From Sphaerulina vaccinii (taxonomy: Eukaryota; Ascomycota; Dothideomycetes; Mycosphaerellales; Mycosphaerellaceae): DNA of 64,000 nt. Both the position numbers and the translations under genes were made by a program. The stretch lies in assembly GCA_022570795.1 (NCBI GenBank), contig JAKUDP010000008.1:1984001-2048000 (forward strand). Direction: 5' to 3'. The notes below the pieces were generated by a model. That model was not told the DNA's origin. It searched no databases and worked only from the letters and a program-made list of their open reading frames with translations. Below, piece by piece: positions 51,546 to 61,168 of this stretch (position 1 is its first letter; the number at the start of each line of letters is the position of its first letter).

Positions 51546-52535
51546 TCATCTCAGCGCCGAATCAGACGCAAGTCCTTTCCTTTCCAGCTCTTCACCTTTC
51601 TCTTCAGCCTCCACCAGATTCTCCTTCGCCTTCTCCTCGAACTTCCTCGCTTTGCTCGAGTTATGCAAAGATCGATCGTTGATGTCTCCCGACACCTCAT
51701 GCGTTCCACCCGGCAGCACTCCTTCCGGCAATTTCTGTCCCTTTTCACCAAGCACAGCTCCATCCTTCGGCGTGCTCTCCCTTTTCACTAATTTCGGCGC
51801 ATTCTGGTGCTTACTGACACCGCTGACGCCTGGATCCAGTCCCATATCTTTCAATTGCTGCATGGCATCCTCGATTCCATGTGCCGCTCGTCTTCGCAAA
51901 GTCCTTCGCTCAAGTTTTATGAAGCGTTTCTGTTTATATGTTGCTAATCTCTCCTCAGGAGTGGGAATTGGAGGTCGTGATTCGATTGGGTTGCCGAATG
52001 GAGACACGATCTTGGAGACTACGTGCTCAACTTGTGTGCTGACTCTGAGGCGGTGGATTTCGACGACGTCGCCTGTTACGAGGGAGTTGTTTGGGTCGTG
52101 AACTAGATGGTTTTGGTCCGCGCGGTAGTACTGTATTCTGCGTTAGTCTTTGATTTCATATCTGAAGTGTAGGATATAGCATACCTTCTTGATCGCCTTA
52201 TTCCATCTCTGGCCTGCCACTTTCACTCGTACAGTCTTGTCCATTTTGCCATGGCTGACCACCACTCCCACTGTCTTCTTGTGCGGCGTCACTTTCTCCC
52301 ATTGCTCTTGCTCGGAAATTGGTAGTGACTCGGCGTTGACATGTTGTAGATAGTGGGCAGGTATGGCCTTCTGTTTCAATGGTCTTGATAGGAGATCTTC
52401 AGGCGCAAGATTTCGGTAGTCAACTTTTGCGGAAGATGAAGTCTGTGTCGCAAGACATCGTCGGCAGATCCATTGTGGTTTGATCGCTATCGATGCGAGT
52501 GTCCGTATGGGGAGTGTGAGGGCTCGTTGGCTCAT
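51546..52535 (-). CDS. MRPS17: Mitochondrial small-subunit ribosomal protein uS17m (311 aa)
   Basis: Exon 1 is 52185-52535 and exon 2 is 51546-52130. The 54-bp intron has a GTATGC donor, an ACTAAC branch site and a TACAG acceptor. The N-terminus MSQRALTLPIRTLASIAIKP, followed by CRRCLATQ, is a basic Ser/Arg/Leu-rich mitochondrial presequence. The uS17 core reads KTVGVVVSHGKMDKTVRVKV, then QRWNKAIKKYYRADQNHLVH and DPNNSLVTGDVVEIHRLRVS. The C-terminal extension (PIPTPEERLATYKQKRFIKL and an acidic tail) is usual for ascomycete orthologs and absent from bacteria. It is a primary rRNA-binding component of the mitochondrial 37S subunit. I use the ATG at 52535. The frame is open upstream through a repeated LPINNYSHAT-type segment, but no upstream ATG is in frame. 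Confidence 0.93.
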
Positions 52536-52600
52536 GGTGGCGTGTGAATAGTTGTTGATGGGGAGTCTGGTGGCGTGTGAATAGTTGTTGATGGGGAGTC
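52535..52600. repeat. Perfect 33-bp tandem duplication at the uS17m start
   Basis: Two identical 33-bp units, 52535-52567 and 52568-52600, abut the A of the start codon (on the minus strand). They form the last 66 bases of the 5' leader. Being a multiple of three, they keep the upstream frame open (LPINNYSHAT-type peptide twice). Confidence 0.95.
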
Positions 52601-53400
52601 GATGAACATTGACCACCGGAAGTGCTTCACGAACTCCGCAAGCTGCCAAGTCCAACTCTACTCTTAACCATGTCCATACGATCCAATAACAACAACATCA
52701 ACAACAACGATATACGATAGGAAGTCATGGATCTCCCAATGCGCCATTGTAACGATGGGCTTCACGCTAGCTCTCACTCCTCTACAGAGTCTGACTGTCA
52801 GAGAAGGTCACCTCACCTCACCTCAGGAATATCGGAAGTCGGAAGTTGAGGCTGCTTTCTCTTCTCATGTATGCAGAGGTGGGAATAGCCGCATCGATAT
52901 CGTGGGTTGACAGGGATTAGTGCCGCTAATAGCGCATGCCACCCACAAACACATGCGCACTTTGAAGTGCTGACTGATGTCTCTCACATCTCACTCAAGT
53001 ACTCCAGACACAGTCCAAGCCAGCTATATCTGAACAAGACCGCCACTATTGCCTTCATCCTCTCTCATCAACGCCTCTCCTTCCTCTTAGCGAAAGCGAA
53101 AGACATCCGAACATTGAAAGTCTAACGCGCGCGCAGCTCGACTAGTACACCCGCGTCTGCTTATTAGTTCTATACGATCGAGCGATCTGGTAGCATACAG
53201 TAGCGTGGAGGATCGCAACGACGGCACACACGAATTGCGAAACGTTCCATCTCCAGTGCTCTGCTACTCCAACGAATCCAGTATCGGAACCTATATCAGC
53301 TCGATCGCATACGAAGCTCGGAACGGACGGCGGGACTTGCATGAAAGCAATGAAAATGAATGGACGATGAGAGCAGTGAGAAGAATTGCTATCAGGCAAT
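52536..53400. other. Divergent intergenic region
   Basis: About 0.87 kb between uS17m (-) and the hybrid histidine kinase (+), beginning with the 33-bp tandem duplication and containing both promoters. A GGTCACCTCACCTCACCTCAGG direct-repeat stretch lies near 52807-52828. No gene supported. Confidence 0.55.
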
Positions 53401-56400
53401 ATGGATCGCGAGGCGGAGGATGATGCGAAGGTGGCTCCCTTCAAGCGCTTCTTCGAGAGACTGCGAGACGATGTACCCGGCTACGAATTCAATGATCGAG
53501 TACCACCATTCCACTCCTCCTACGACAATTGGCACTTCTTTGGCCGTAAGAAGCCTTCCAAGTCTGCTGCGGCTCGCAAGTCCAGCACTTCAACTGTGAC
53601 CGAATCACGACCATCATCGATACGCACGAGATCCGACTACGATGGCACCACGCCCGACGAAGAGCAGGAGAAGGATATATGGGTCATCGGGCGCTTGTCA
53701 AAACAGATCTTGCGCCTGGAGCGCGAGTTCAAACTATGTCAGCAACTATTCACAACTGCTGGAGATCAGAAACACTTCGTAAGGCCCATCGAGTTCTTTA
53801 GGTTACCAGCTCGTCAGCCGGGAGACGTGCCACTCTGTGTCTCAGTCGTAGAAGCACCAGGCAGGAACTATTTGCGAGAGCTGGTTGACTTCGGGTCCAA
53901 CTTCTACAGTGGTACGCCAGAGTCGCCGCAAATACAGCACACAGAGCAGGTACCGCTCTTGACGTTCCTGGACTTTGGCATTGGCGCGAGTGAGTGTCTC
54001 GAAATACTGCATCATGGCTCTGGTAATAGTATTGTGCATGGTGAGATCCGAGGCGATGCCTTCCACTACAACAAAGATACAGGCAACGTGCGAATAATCA
54101 ACTTCGGATCTGGAGTTAGGAGCTTCGAGCATGGGTTGACATCCGCCAACTGGACATCGCTGATGGCACAACGAGGCGTGGAAAATCGATTACAATTTAT
54201 AGCACCTGAGCAGACTGGACGTCTTCCTGCTGAGCCAGATGCACGCACAGATATATACTCGCTCGGTATCCTTTTCTGGACGATGCTGACCGGACAACCT
54301 CCATTCGAGGGCAAGTCGCCTCTTGATGTTATGCAGAACGTGCTGTCACGACGAATCCCTCCGGCCTCGTCCATTCGAAAAGATGTGCCTGATGTCTTGT
54401 CTAAGCTGATACAAAAGATGACTGCGCGAAACATGGACGACAGATACAACTCAACATCAGGAATCAAGTACGATTTGCAGAAGTTGAAGACTATACTTAC
54501 AGATGGCGACCAAGAAGCTCTCGCTAAGTTCAAGCTCGCTGAGAAGGATGTATCATGCTTTTTCGTTCTGCCGTCTAATCTGGTGGGGCGTGAAGAGCAG
54601 CGCGCCAAGATCATCGAAGTAATCGAGAGAGCAGCAGCCAGGGCAGCTCGTGGGACGATCTCCAGGAAACAATTGTACACTTTGAGCTCGACAAGTTCCT
54701 CTGTGATGTCTGGCGATCCGCAGGTGGCGAGCATACTGGATGACATGATGAGTGATAGCACATCTTCCACTGATCGCGAGCGAAATGATGGCCACTTGAC
54801 GTCGATTCCAGAAGGAATGCCACCTGAGCAACGATTCAGCAAAGTGTCGCACGACCAGCTGGATCGACTTGCTCGGACTGGTAGCGCAGTATCTTCAGCT
54901 ACATCGATGAACGAGGACTTTGGTGGACCAATGAGCCAGGGCTATAAAGACGCCTCGTATGATAGCCACGGATCTGGTAATACTAGTGGCAACAGGGAAA
55001 GCTCGGACAGCTTGTACAGGACAATGTCAAGCTACCAGACGGGCAGCATAACCTCAGAACCAAGCTCCCTGCTTCGTACTGCACAGAAGATCAAGAAGAG
55101 AGGGCGCACGGAGATCATTGGTATATGTGGCCAAGCAGGGTTTGGAAAGTCCGCACTGGTACAGAGCGTCCAAGTTCAGGCAAGAAAGCATGGCTACTTC
55201 ACGACGGCCAAGTTCGATCCAGTCCGAAAGACACCATTCGACCCAGTTGTGAGAGTCATGTCTTCGCTCTTCAGGCAGATCTTCTCTGAGAATGATGTGA
55301 ATACGCCTTTTCACGAGAACATCAGGACATTTGTACGACCTTACTGGGGCATGCTACATACGTATTTGGAACTACCTTTCTGGCTCCTGGCACCCACCGT
55401 GAATGGCAAAATGGCGTCAGAGATGGGTGGAGCTAATGGCTCGCCTGACAAGTTGCCAGAGCGCAAGATGTGCAATGCGGCCAGCACGCAGGAATGGCTG
55501 AGATCAGGGGGCTCGAACAAGTCATCCAGATTCGTCTCCATCTTCTTGGAAGTACTCCGCTTGCTCGCCATCCAGAAATTCGTCTGTTTCTGCCTGGATG
55601 ATTTGCAATTTGCTGATGCGGAGAGCTTGGAACTGCTGCAGATCGTCGTCAAGAGTCACATCCCAATTGTGCTCATGTTCACATATCGCGAGGAGGAATT
55701 GATCAATCCTGGAGTCGCGAAACTGCTGGAAAAGGCCTCCAGAGTAGACGTCGGACCTTTCACGGACAATCAGATGATAGAGTATGTTTCTCAGACTCTG
55801 CATAGACCCGCTGACTATGTGATACCTCTGGTTGAAGTGATCCAAGAGAAGACGCAAGGCTCGCCATTCTTTGTTCGAGAAATGCTGGACTCTGCTTATC
55901 GCAAGAAGTGCATATACTACTGCTGGAAATGCGGCCACTGGGAGTTCGGACTCGATAGACTCTTCGCAGAGTTCTCCACGCCCGATGCGGGCAAGTTCTC
56001 AACTGACGACTTCATCCTGCGTCGCATGAGAGAACTTCCGATCGATGCGCAGACAGTGCTTGCGTGGGCTGCCATCGTCGGCAACAGCTTCAGGTATGTC
56101 GTACATATCCCGAGAATCATCGATTTACTAACGTATGTCCTGTACAGATTTAAAGTGGTGCACCGTGTCATGAGTTGCGCTTGCTCAGAGCTGTCTCCTC
56201 AGCCTCTCATACCTCCTCGGTCGAAAGATGCCGTTGCGGGTTTGCAGCAAGCACTTGCATCCTTCGTCGTGATGCCCACCGACGATGAAGATCGCTTCAA
56301 GTTCAGTCACGATCGGTATATCGCTGCAGCCGACTCGCTATGTAACGACTACGTCCGAGAAGAGATGCACTATGTGATCGGCGCATCTATGATGAAGCAC

Positions 56401-59400
56401 TATCCATATGATCCTGTCAGCCAGCCAAGCACAGTCCTGTTCGAGCAAGCGCGACATGTCTGCAATGGTATCGAGGCCATCAAGCGTCGTGTACCGAAGA
56501 AGACTGCGTTCCGAGAACTGCTTTACCAAGCAGCCGAGACCGCCAGAGAGTCTGGAGCGAGAACGTCAAGTCTGTACTACTTCAAGGTCTGCCTTGACCT
56601 ACTTCCAGATGAGCCGTGGAACGACAAGACTGGCGATGCGACCTATGGCGAAGTATTGACACTTCATATCCGAGCAGCTGAGGCTTCCTGGTATGCTGGA
56701 GATTACGACGAAGCCTCAAATTTGCTGAAAGCTGTCTTCAAGCACGCTCGTGATGCAACGGACAAAGCGCCTGCGGCTATTATTCTCAGTCGCATGTACG
56801 TCCAGAAAGGCGACAGCCACACAGCTTTTAATGGACTCAAGCAAGCTCTTGCCGACCTGGGCCTGGTCATTGAGGACCGATCATTGGACAAGTGCGACGA
56901 AGAGTTCCAAAGCCTGCTACCACATCTGCAGGAGAATCCGCCAAGCTTTGACAACGTTGATCCAAAGAATGTTGACAGGAGCCTGATGACGATCGCCGCA
57001 CTGCTGACGGAGCTGCAATCCTCGGCATATTGGACAGACCATGTTCTGTACTACAATGCGACTCTCGCCATCTTGAACGTCTATCTGGAGCGCGGCATGT
57101 TCGCGGCAGTCGCACTCGGGTACGTCAACATCGCCGCCATCAGCGTATGGCGCTTCAGCATGGTTCAGCTGGGAGTGGAACTGGGTAATCATGCACGCAA
57201 GATTCTGGAGTTCTTCGATCAAGAGTACTACACGATAGGGCGTGCGCTAACACTCTACTCGCTCTTCCTTGGCCATATGCAATTCGAGTTCAGAGAGAAC
57301 TTCCAGATCCTTAATAGGGCACTGGAAGCAGCCTCTACTGCTGGAGACAAAATCTTGCATCTTCTCAATGTCGGCATTGCAGCTGCATATCGCCTGTGGG
57401 CATCAGAGAACGTAGCAGAAGTGCAGGCCTACATTGTCTCTGTTGGTGACGAATTCCCGGACTGGCAGGAGAATCTGCGAGGAGGCGTCTTCCTGATGAG
57501 CGTTCGGCAGTATTCTCGTGCGCTGGCTGGCAAGACGTACTACAAGTCCGCACCGGAGATACTCAATGATGCTAATCACTCAAGCGACGGGTATATCAAA
57601 TTCATCAAGGCGAACGCATCGAACCCGGAACGACCACTCTCGATATACATGACGTACCAGCTCATCGCTCTGTACCGCTTCGGCTTCTACAAAGAGGCCA
57701 TGGAGCTTGGAGAGACGCTGATGCCGATGACAGATGGCTTGTTGTGCATGCGATACCGGTACTCGGTCATGTTCTACCTCGCGCTTTCCATGATCTCGTG
57801 CATACGTGAAGAACCGGACAGACCAGACAAGACTGAGCTCATGCAACGTGTGTCCCACTACCGAGCACAGGTTGATATTACATCGGCTGTGAACGAGGTC
57901 AACTATACCACATATCTCACTTTGCTCGATGCCGAAGTTGCAGATATCGAGCAGGACTATGCCAATGTCCTCACGAACTACGAGAAAGCCATTGACCACG
58001 CGCTGGTCTCCAATGTGACACTGGATGAAGCTCTAGCACTTGAGCACTACGCGGACTGGCTGGTGAGACGAGGCGCTGCAAGGCCTGGCCGTGGCATCCT
58101 CCTTGATGCAATCTCTGCCTACCGACGAGTCGGAGCATTTGGTAAAGCAGACCATGTCAAGGGCAAGTACGAGTACTTGCTGTATGGCACTAGAAGTCTC
58201 TCGAATGTCGATGCTGGGACGCAGACAGTCAACGACACGTTCACAGGTGCGCCAAATGCTTACAGACTAGATCGAGTCGCCAGTCATCAGGCGAGTCAAA
58301 CTCCAGCAGATAGGACTGAGGAGTGGCTTGAGCCTGCGTCGCATGGGCAACCTCGAAGTACGTCTCACATGCGAGACAGCATGAACAGAGAGCCACCAGC
58401 TGCGCTGTTGTCAGCCGTAGGATTGGATATGATCGATCTTACCGGGATTCTGGAATCTAGCCAGCTGCTCTCGTCAGAGTTGGATGTCGACAGATTACTG
58501 TCGAAGCTTACAGAGATCATTGTAGACTCGACCAGCGCGGAGCTTGTCGGTCTCGTAGTGGAGAATGATCAAGGAGAGTGGTGCGTGGCGTCTGTCGGCA
58601 CACCTGATGACATCGAAGCGCCAGAGATGGGCATACCACTTGAAGAAGTCCGAGATCCAGTCGCAAGACAAGTCACAAAGTATGTGCTGCGATTCAAGGA
58701 AGAAGTCTTTCTCCGACAAGTCCTGGACGATGAACGCTTCTCCAATGTGCCGGACTCATGGCTTGAAGAGAACCCAGACGGCGCCAGCATGGTATCCATA
58801 CCCATCCTTCATGGAGAAAACGTACTCCTTGGTAGTCTCTACTGTCAGGCAAAACCCAACACCTTTACAGAGCGGACTGTGACGCTGCTTAAGTTGCTCG
58901 TCAACCAGATCGCTATCTCAATTGCCAATGCACTGCTCTTCAAGCGGGCGGAGAGAGTCTCGGCTAGCAATGCCAGTATGCTCATTGTCCAGAAGCAAGC
59001 TCTCGCCCAAGCTCAGGAACAAGAGAAGAAAGCCAAAGCTGCTGAAGCCGAAGCGAAGGAGATGGTGCGACTGAAAGACGAGGCAGCGAAAGCGAAGTCG
59101 ATGTTCTTGGCCAACGTGTCGCACGAGCTCAGAACACCCCTCAATGGAGTGATTGGGATGAGCGAAATGCTCAAAGCCACACCCCTCAACCGCGAGCAAG
59201 AAGAGCATGCCGACAGTATCCGAGTCTGTGCAGATACGCTGCTTAGTGTCATCAACGATATCCTGGACTTCTCGAAGCTCGAAGCTGGAAAGATGAATGT
59301 CTTCAGTGTCCCATTGAGCTTGACAGAGACCATCACGGAAGTCGTCAGAGCTCTGTCTTACACAAACATCGAGAAGAACCTGGTGACGAAGACGGAGCTA

Positions 59401-60735
59401 GATCTCGACAAGCGACTAGTCGTAATGGGCGATCCTGTCCGACTCCACCAGATCCTAATGAACTTGATGTCCAACGCCTACAAGTTCACCGCACGTGGTA
59501 GCGTCACGGTACGAGCCAAGGTCGATCGCGAAGACGCAGACTCCATAACAGTCACAACCTCAGTCCAGGACACCGGAATCGGAATCACTGAAGAACAGCA
59601 AAAGAAGCTCTTCCTACCCTTCTCCCAAGCAGATTCCAGCACAGCTCGCAGCTATGGCGGAACAGGACTCGGCCTTTCCATCTGCAAAGCCATACTCGAA
59701 AACGTCATGAAAGGACAAATTTGGCTGGAAAGTACACCTAACGTCGGGACTACTGTATCTTTCCGTCTCACATTTAAGAAGGTCCAAGCGGGAGATGTGG
59801 GACATGAAAGTACGACTCCTGGACATACTGGACGTGAAGCTGATCCTATGGCCATCTTTACGCCTCCTGCTGCGGATGATGGACCTGGTGCGAGGGCTGT
59901 TGTCTCATTGCAAGGAATTCCGAGGGATCAACTCAAAGTCTGCATTGCGGAAGATAACCCGATCAATCAGAAGATTGCCATCAATTTTGTCAAGAAGCTT
60001 GGATTCAATTGTGAAGCTTATGGCGATGGACAACAGGCTGTTGACGCTCTCACCCGTGCTTCGCTGGACGATAAACCTTTCCATTTGGTTCTCATGGACG
60101 TCCAAATGCCTGTGCTCGATGGATATAATGCTACAAGAGAGATCCGAAAGCACGAAGATCCTAGAGTTCGAGATATCCTGGTGATTGCAATGACAGCTTC
60201 TGCGATCAGAGGTGATAGGGAGAAGTGTCTGGAAGCAGGCATGAACAACTATCTGGCGAAACCTGTTCGGGCAGATACGCTCAAGCAGATGTTGGAGTCC
60301 TACTTACATCAACCTGCGAAGAGGATTGAGAATCTGCAAGACGAGGCTAATAAGCTTGTGTCGACTGTGGAGAACGAGGAGATGCAGAGAAAATCTCGAA
60401 GTGGAAATGCGAACAACGAGAACATGAAACCTGCGACAACTGGACTGCAGACAGAAGCAAAAAAGGCAGAAAGACCTCGCAGCGCACAGAGAGGTCCTAC
60501 AGTCATACATTTGAGTCCTGAGGAGATGGTGAAGAAGCCGGTAGTGCAAGGGCAGATGAAAGAGCAGATGAAAGCTGCTGAGAGGGAAATTAAGGAACTA
60601 CAGACGAGAAATATGGGTATTAGGCCACGACTTGGTGAGAGGAGTGGGACGAATAGTAGTGTTGGGAGTAGTACTGCTACGGGAGGAAGTACTTCTATGA
60701 GCAGCAGAAACGGTGCTGGGGAAGAAGAGGATTAA
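53401..60735 (+). CDS. Hybrid histidine kinase with N-terminal pseudokinase, AAA and GAF domains (2426 aa)
   Basis: Exons 53401-56093 and 56148-60735. The 54-bp intron (GTATGT donor, TTACTAACG branch, GTACAG acceptor) is in frame and stop-free, so it is easy to miss. Splicing gives NSFRFKVVHRV. Domains: a protein-kinase-like region at about residues 90-370 with HGEIRGDAF in place of HRD-x4-N and INFGSG in place of DFG, hence probably inactive. A P-loop ATPase follows (VGREEQ near 395; GQAGFGKS near 577; Walker B CLDDLQ), then a long helical repeat region, GAF at about 1670-1830, HisKA with SHELRTPLNGVIGM (phospho-His about residue 1890), an HATPase with DTGIGI and GGTGLGLSI, and a receiver (AEDNPINQK, MDVQMPVLDGY; Asp about residue 2215). 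This is the group X / S. pombe Mak2-Mak3 architecture, which signals peroxide stress through a phosphorelay. It is cytosolic, with no membrane segments. Confidence 0.95.
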   Translation: MDREAEDDAKVAPFKRFFERLRDDVPGYEFNDRVPPFHSSYDNWHFFGRKKPSKSAAARKSSTSTVTESRPSSIRTRSDYDGTTPDEEQEKDIWVIGRLSKQILRLEREFKLCQQLFTTAGDQKHFVRPIEFFRLPARQPGDVPLCVSVVEAPGRNYLRELVDFGSNFYSGTPESPQIQHTEQVPLLTFLDFGIGASECLEILHHGSGNSIVHGEIRGDAFHYNKDTGNVRIINFGSGVRSFEHGLTSANWTSLMAQRGVENRLQFIAPEQTGRLPAEPDARTDIYSLGILFWTMLTGQPPFEGKSPLDVMQNVLSRRIPPASSIRKDVPDVLSKLIQKMTARNMDDRYNSTSGIKYDLQKLKTILTDGDQEALAKFKLAEKDVSCFFVLPSNLVGREEQRAKIIEVIERAAARAARGTISRKQLYTLSSTSSSVMSGDPQVASILDDMMSDSTSSTDRERNDGHLTSIPEGMPPEQRFSKVSHDQLDRLARTGSAVSSATSMNEDFGGPMSQGYKDASYDSHGSGNTSGNRESSDSLYRTMSSYQTGSITSEPSSLLRTAQKIKKRGRTEIIGICGQAGFGKSALVQSVQVQARKHGYFTTAKFDPVRKTPFDPVVRVMSSLFRQIFSENDVNTPFHENIRTFVRPYWGMLHTYLELPFWLLAPTVNGKMASEMGGANGSPDKLPERKMCNAASTQEWLRSGGSNKSSRFVSIFLEVLRLLAIQKFVCFCLDDLQFADAESLELLQIVVKSHIPIVLMFTYREEELINPGVAKLLEKASRVDVGPFTDNQMIEYVSQTLHRPADYVIPLVEVIQEKTQGSPFFVREMLDSAYRKKCIYYCWKCGHWEFGLDRLFAEFSTPDAGKFSTDDFILRRMRELPIDAQTVLAWAAIVGNSFRYVVHIPRIIDLLTYVLYRFKVVHRVMSCACSELSPQPLIPPRSKDAVAGLQQALASFVVMPTDDEDRFKFSHDRYIAAADSLCNDYVREEMHYVIGASMMKHYPYDPVSQPSTVLFEQARHVCNGIEAIKRRVPKKTAFRELLYQAAETARESGARTSSLYYFKVCLDLLPDEPWNDKTGDATYGEVLTLHIRAAEASWYAGDYDEASNLLKAVFKHARDATDKAPAAIILSRMYVQKGDSHTAFNGLKQALADLGLVIEDRSLDKCDEEFQSLLPHLQENPPSFDNVDPKNVDRSLMTIAALLTELQSSAYWTDHVLYYNATLAILNVYLERGMFAAVALGYVNIAAISVWRFSMVQLGVELGNHARKILEFFDQEYYTIGRALTLYSLFLGHMQFEFRENFQILNRALEAASTAGDKILHLLNVGIAAAYRLWASENVAEVQAYIVSVGDEFPDWQENLRGGVFLMSVRQYSRALAGKTYYKSAPEILNDANHSSDGYIKFIKANASNPERPLSIYMTYQLIALYRFGFYKEAMELGETLMPMTDGLLCMRYRYSVMFYLALSMISCIREEPDRPDKTELMQRVSHYRAQVDITSAVNEVNYTTYLTLLDAEVADIEQDYANVLTNYEKAIDHALVSNVTLDEALALEHYADWLVRRGAARPGRGILLDAISAYRRVGAFGKADHVKGKYEYLLYGTRSLSNVDAGTQTVNDTFTGAPNAYRLDRVASHQASQTPADRTEEWLEPASHGQPRSTSHMRDSMNREPPAALLSAVGLDMIDLTGILESSQLLSSELDVDRLLSKLTEIIVDSTSAELVGLVVENDQGEWCVASVGTPDDIEAPEMGIPLEEVRDPVARQVTKYVLRFKEEVFLRQVLDDERFSNVPDSWLEENPDGASMVSIPILHGENVLLGSLYCQAKPNTFTERTVTLLKLLVNQIAISIANALLFKRAERVSASNASMLIVQKQALAQAQEQEKKAKAAEAEAKEMVRLKDEAAKAKSMFLANVSHELRTPLNGVIGMSEMLKATPLNREQEEHADSIRVCADTLLSVINDILDFSKLEAGKMNVFSVPLSLTETITEVVRALSYTNIEKNLVTKTELDLDKRLVVMGDPVRLHQILMNLMSNAYKFTARGSVTVRAKVDREDADSITVTTSVQDTGIGITEEQQKKLFLPFSQADSSTARSYGGTGLGLSICKAILENVMKGQIWLESTPNVGTTVSFRLTFKKVQAGDVGHESTTPGHTGREADPMAIFTPPAADDGPGARAVVSLQGIPRDQLKVCIAEDNPINQKIAINFVKKLGFNCEAYGDGQQAVDALTRASLDDKPFHLVLMDVQMPVLDGYNATREIRKHEDPRVRDILVIAMTASAIRGDREKCLEAGMNNYLAKPVRADTLKQMLESYLHQPAKRIENLQDEANKLVSTVENEEMQRKSRSGNANNENMKPATTGLQTEAKKAERPRSAQRGPTVIHLSPEEMVKKPVVQGQMKEQMKAAEREIKELQTRNMGIRPRLGERSGTNSSVGSSTATGGSTSMSSRNGAGEEED

Positions 60736-61168
60736 GGATAAGTGATACCAACAGAACAGGACCTCTATGTTGGGGATCGAAACAGCTTTTTTACGATTAT
60801 CGCGTCAGATGTTCTTCTTTGCTGGAACAAAGCAAGCGAATGGCGCTGAAGGGACTTAGCCACTGGTATTCTGAGCCATAGAGATGATGGCAGATTGTGT
60901 ATATAGCTCCGAATCCATTCATGCTATTGATTGATTTGCCTTTCAAGTCAGGTCAAGCCAGGGCGTAGTTTTATTCGACGTCAAGCAAACAAACGTCGGA
61001 AGATCTTAGTATTGACGTCCACCTCTCTCTTACTGCTCCTAACATAGGATATCTCTTACCCAAACCCATATTGCCCTCACGACACGTGATACAGTGCACT
61101 AGCGCGTTCTTGGCCGAAATTGGAACGCGAACCCTTCGAACCTTCTTTACGCGTCACATCCACCTTCG
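60736..61168. other. Spacer between histidine kinase and RecQ helicase
   Basis: Contains the kinase 3' UTR and the helicase promoter. CGTCA/TGACG elements occur near 60978-61017 (TTCGACGTCAAGC and TTGACGTCC), consistent with a bZIP-type site, but this is only a motif match. No gene seen. Confidence 0.5.

Noticed and set aside
53842..54842. Minus-strand frames up to 258 codons inside the histidine kinase gene
   Set aside because: Antisense to an unmistakable multi-domain protein; no independent features.
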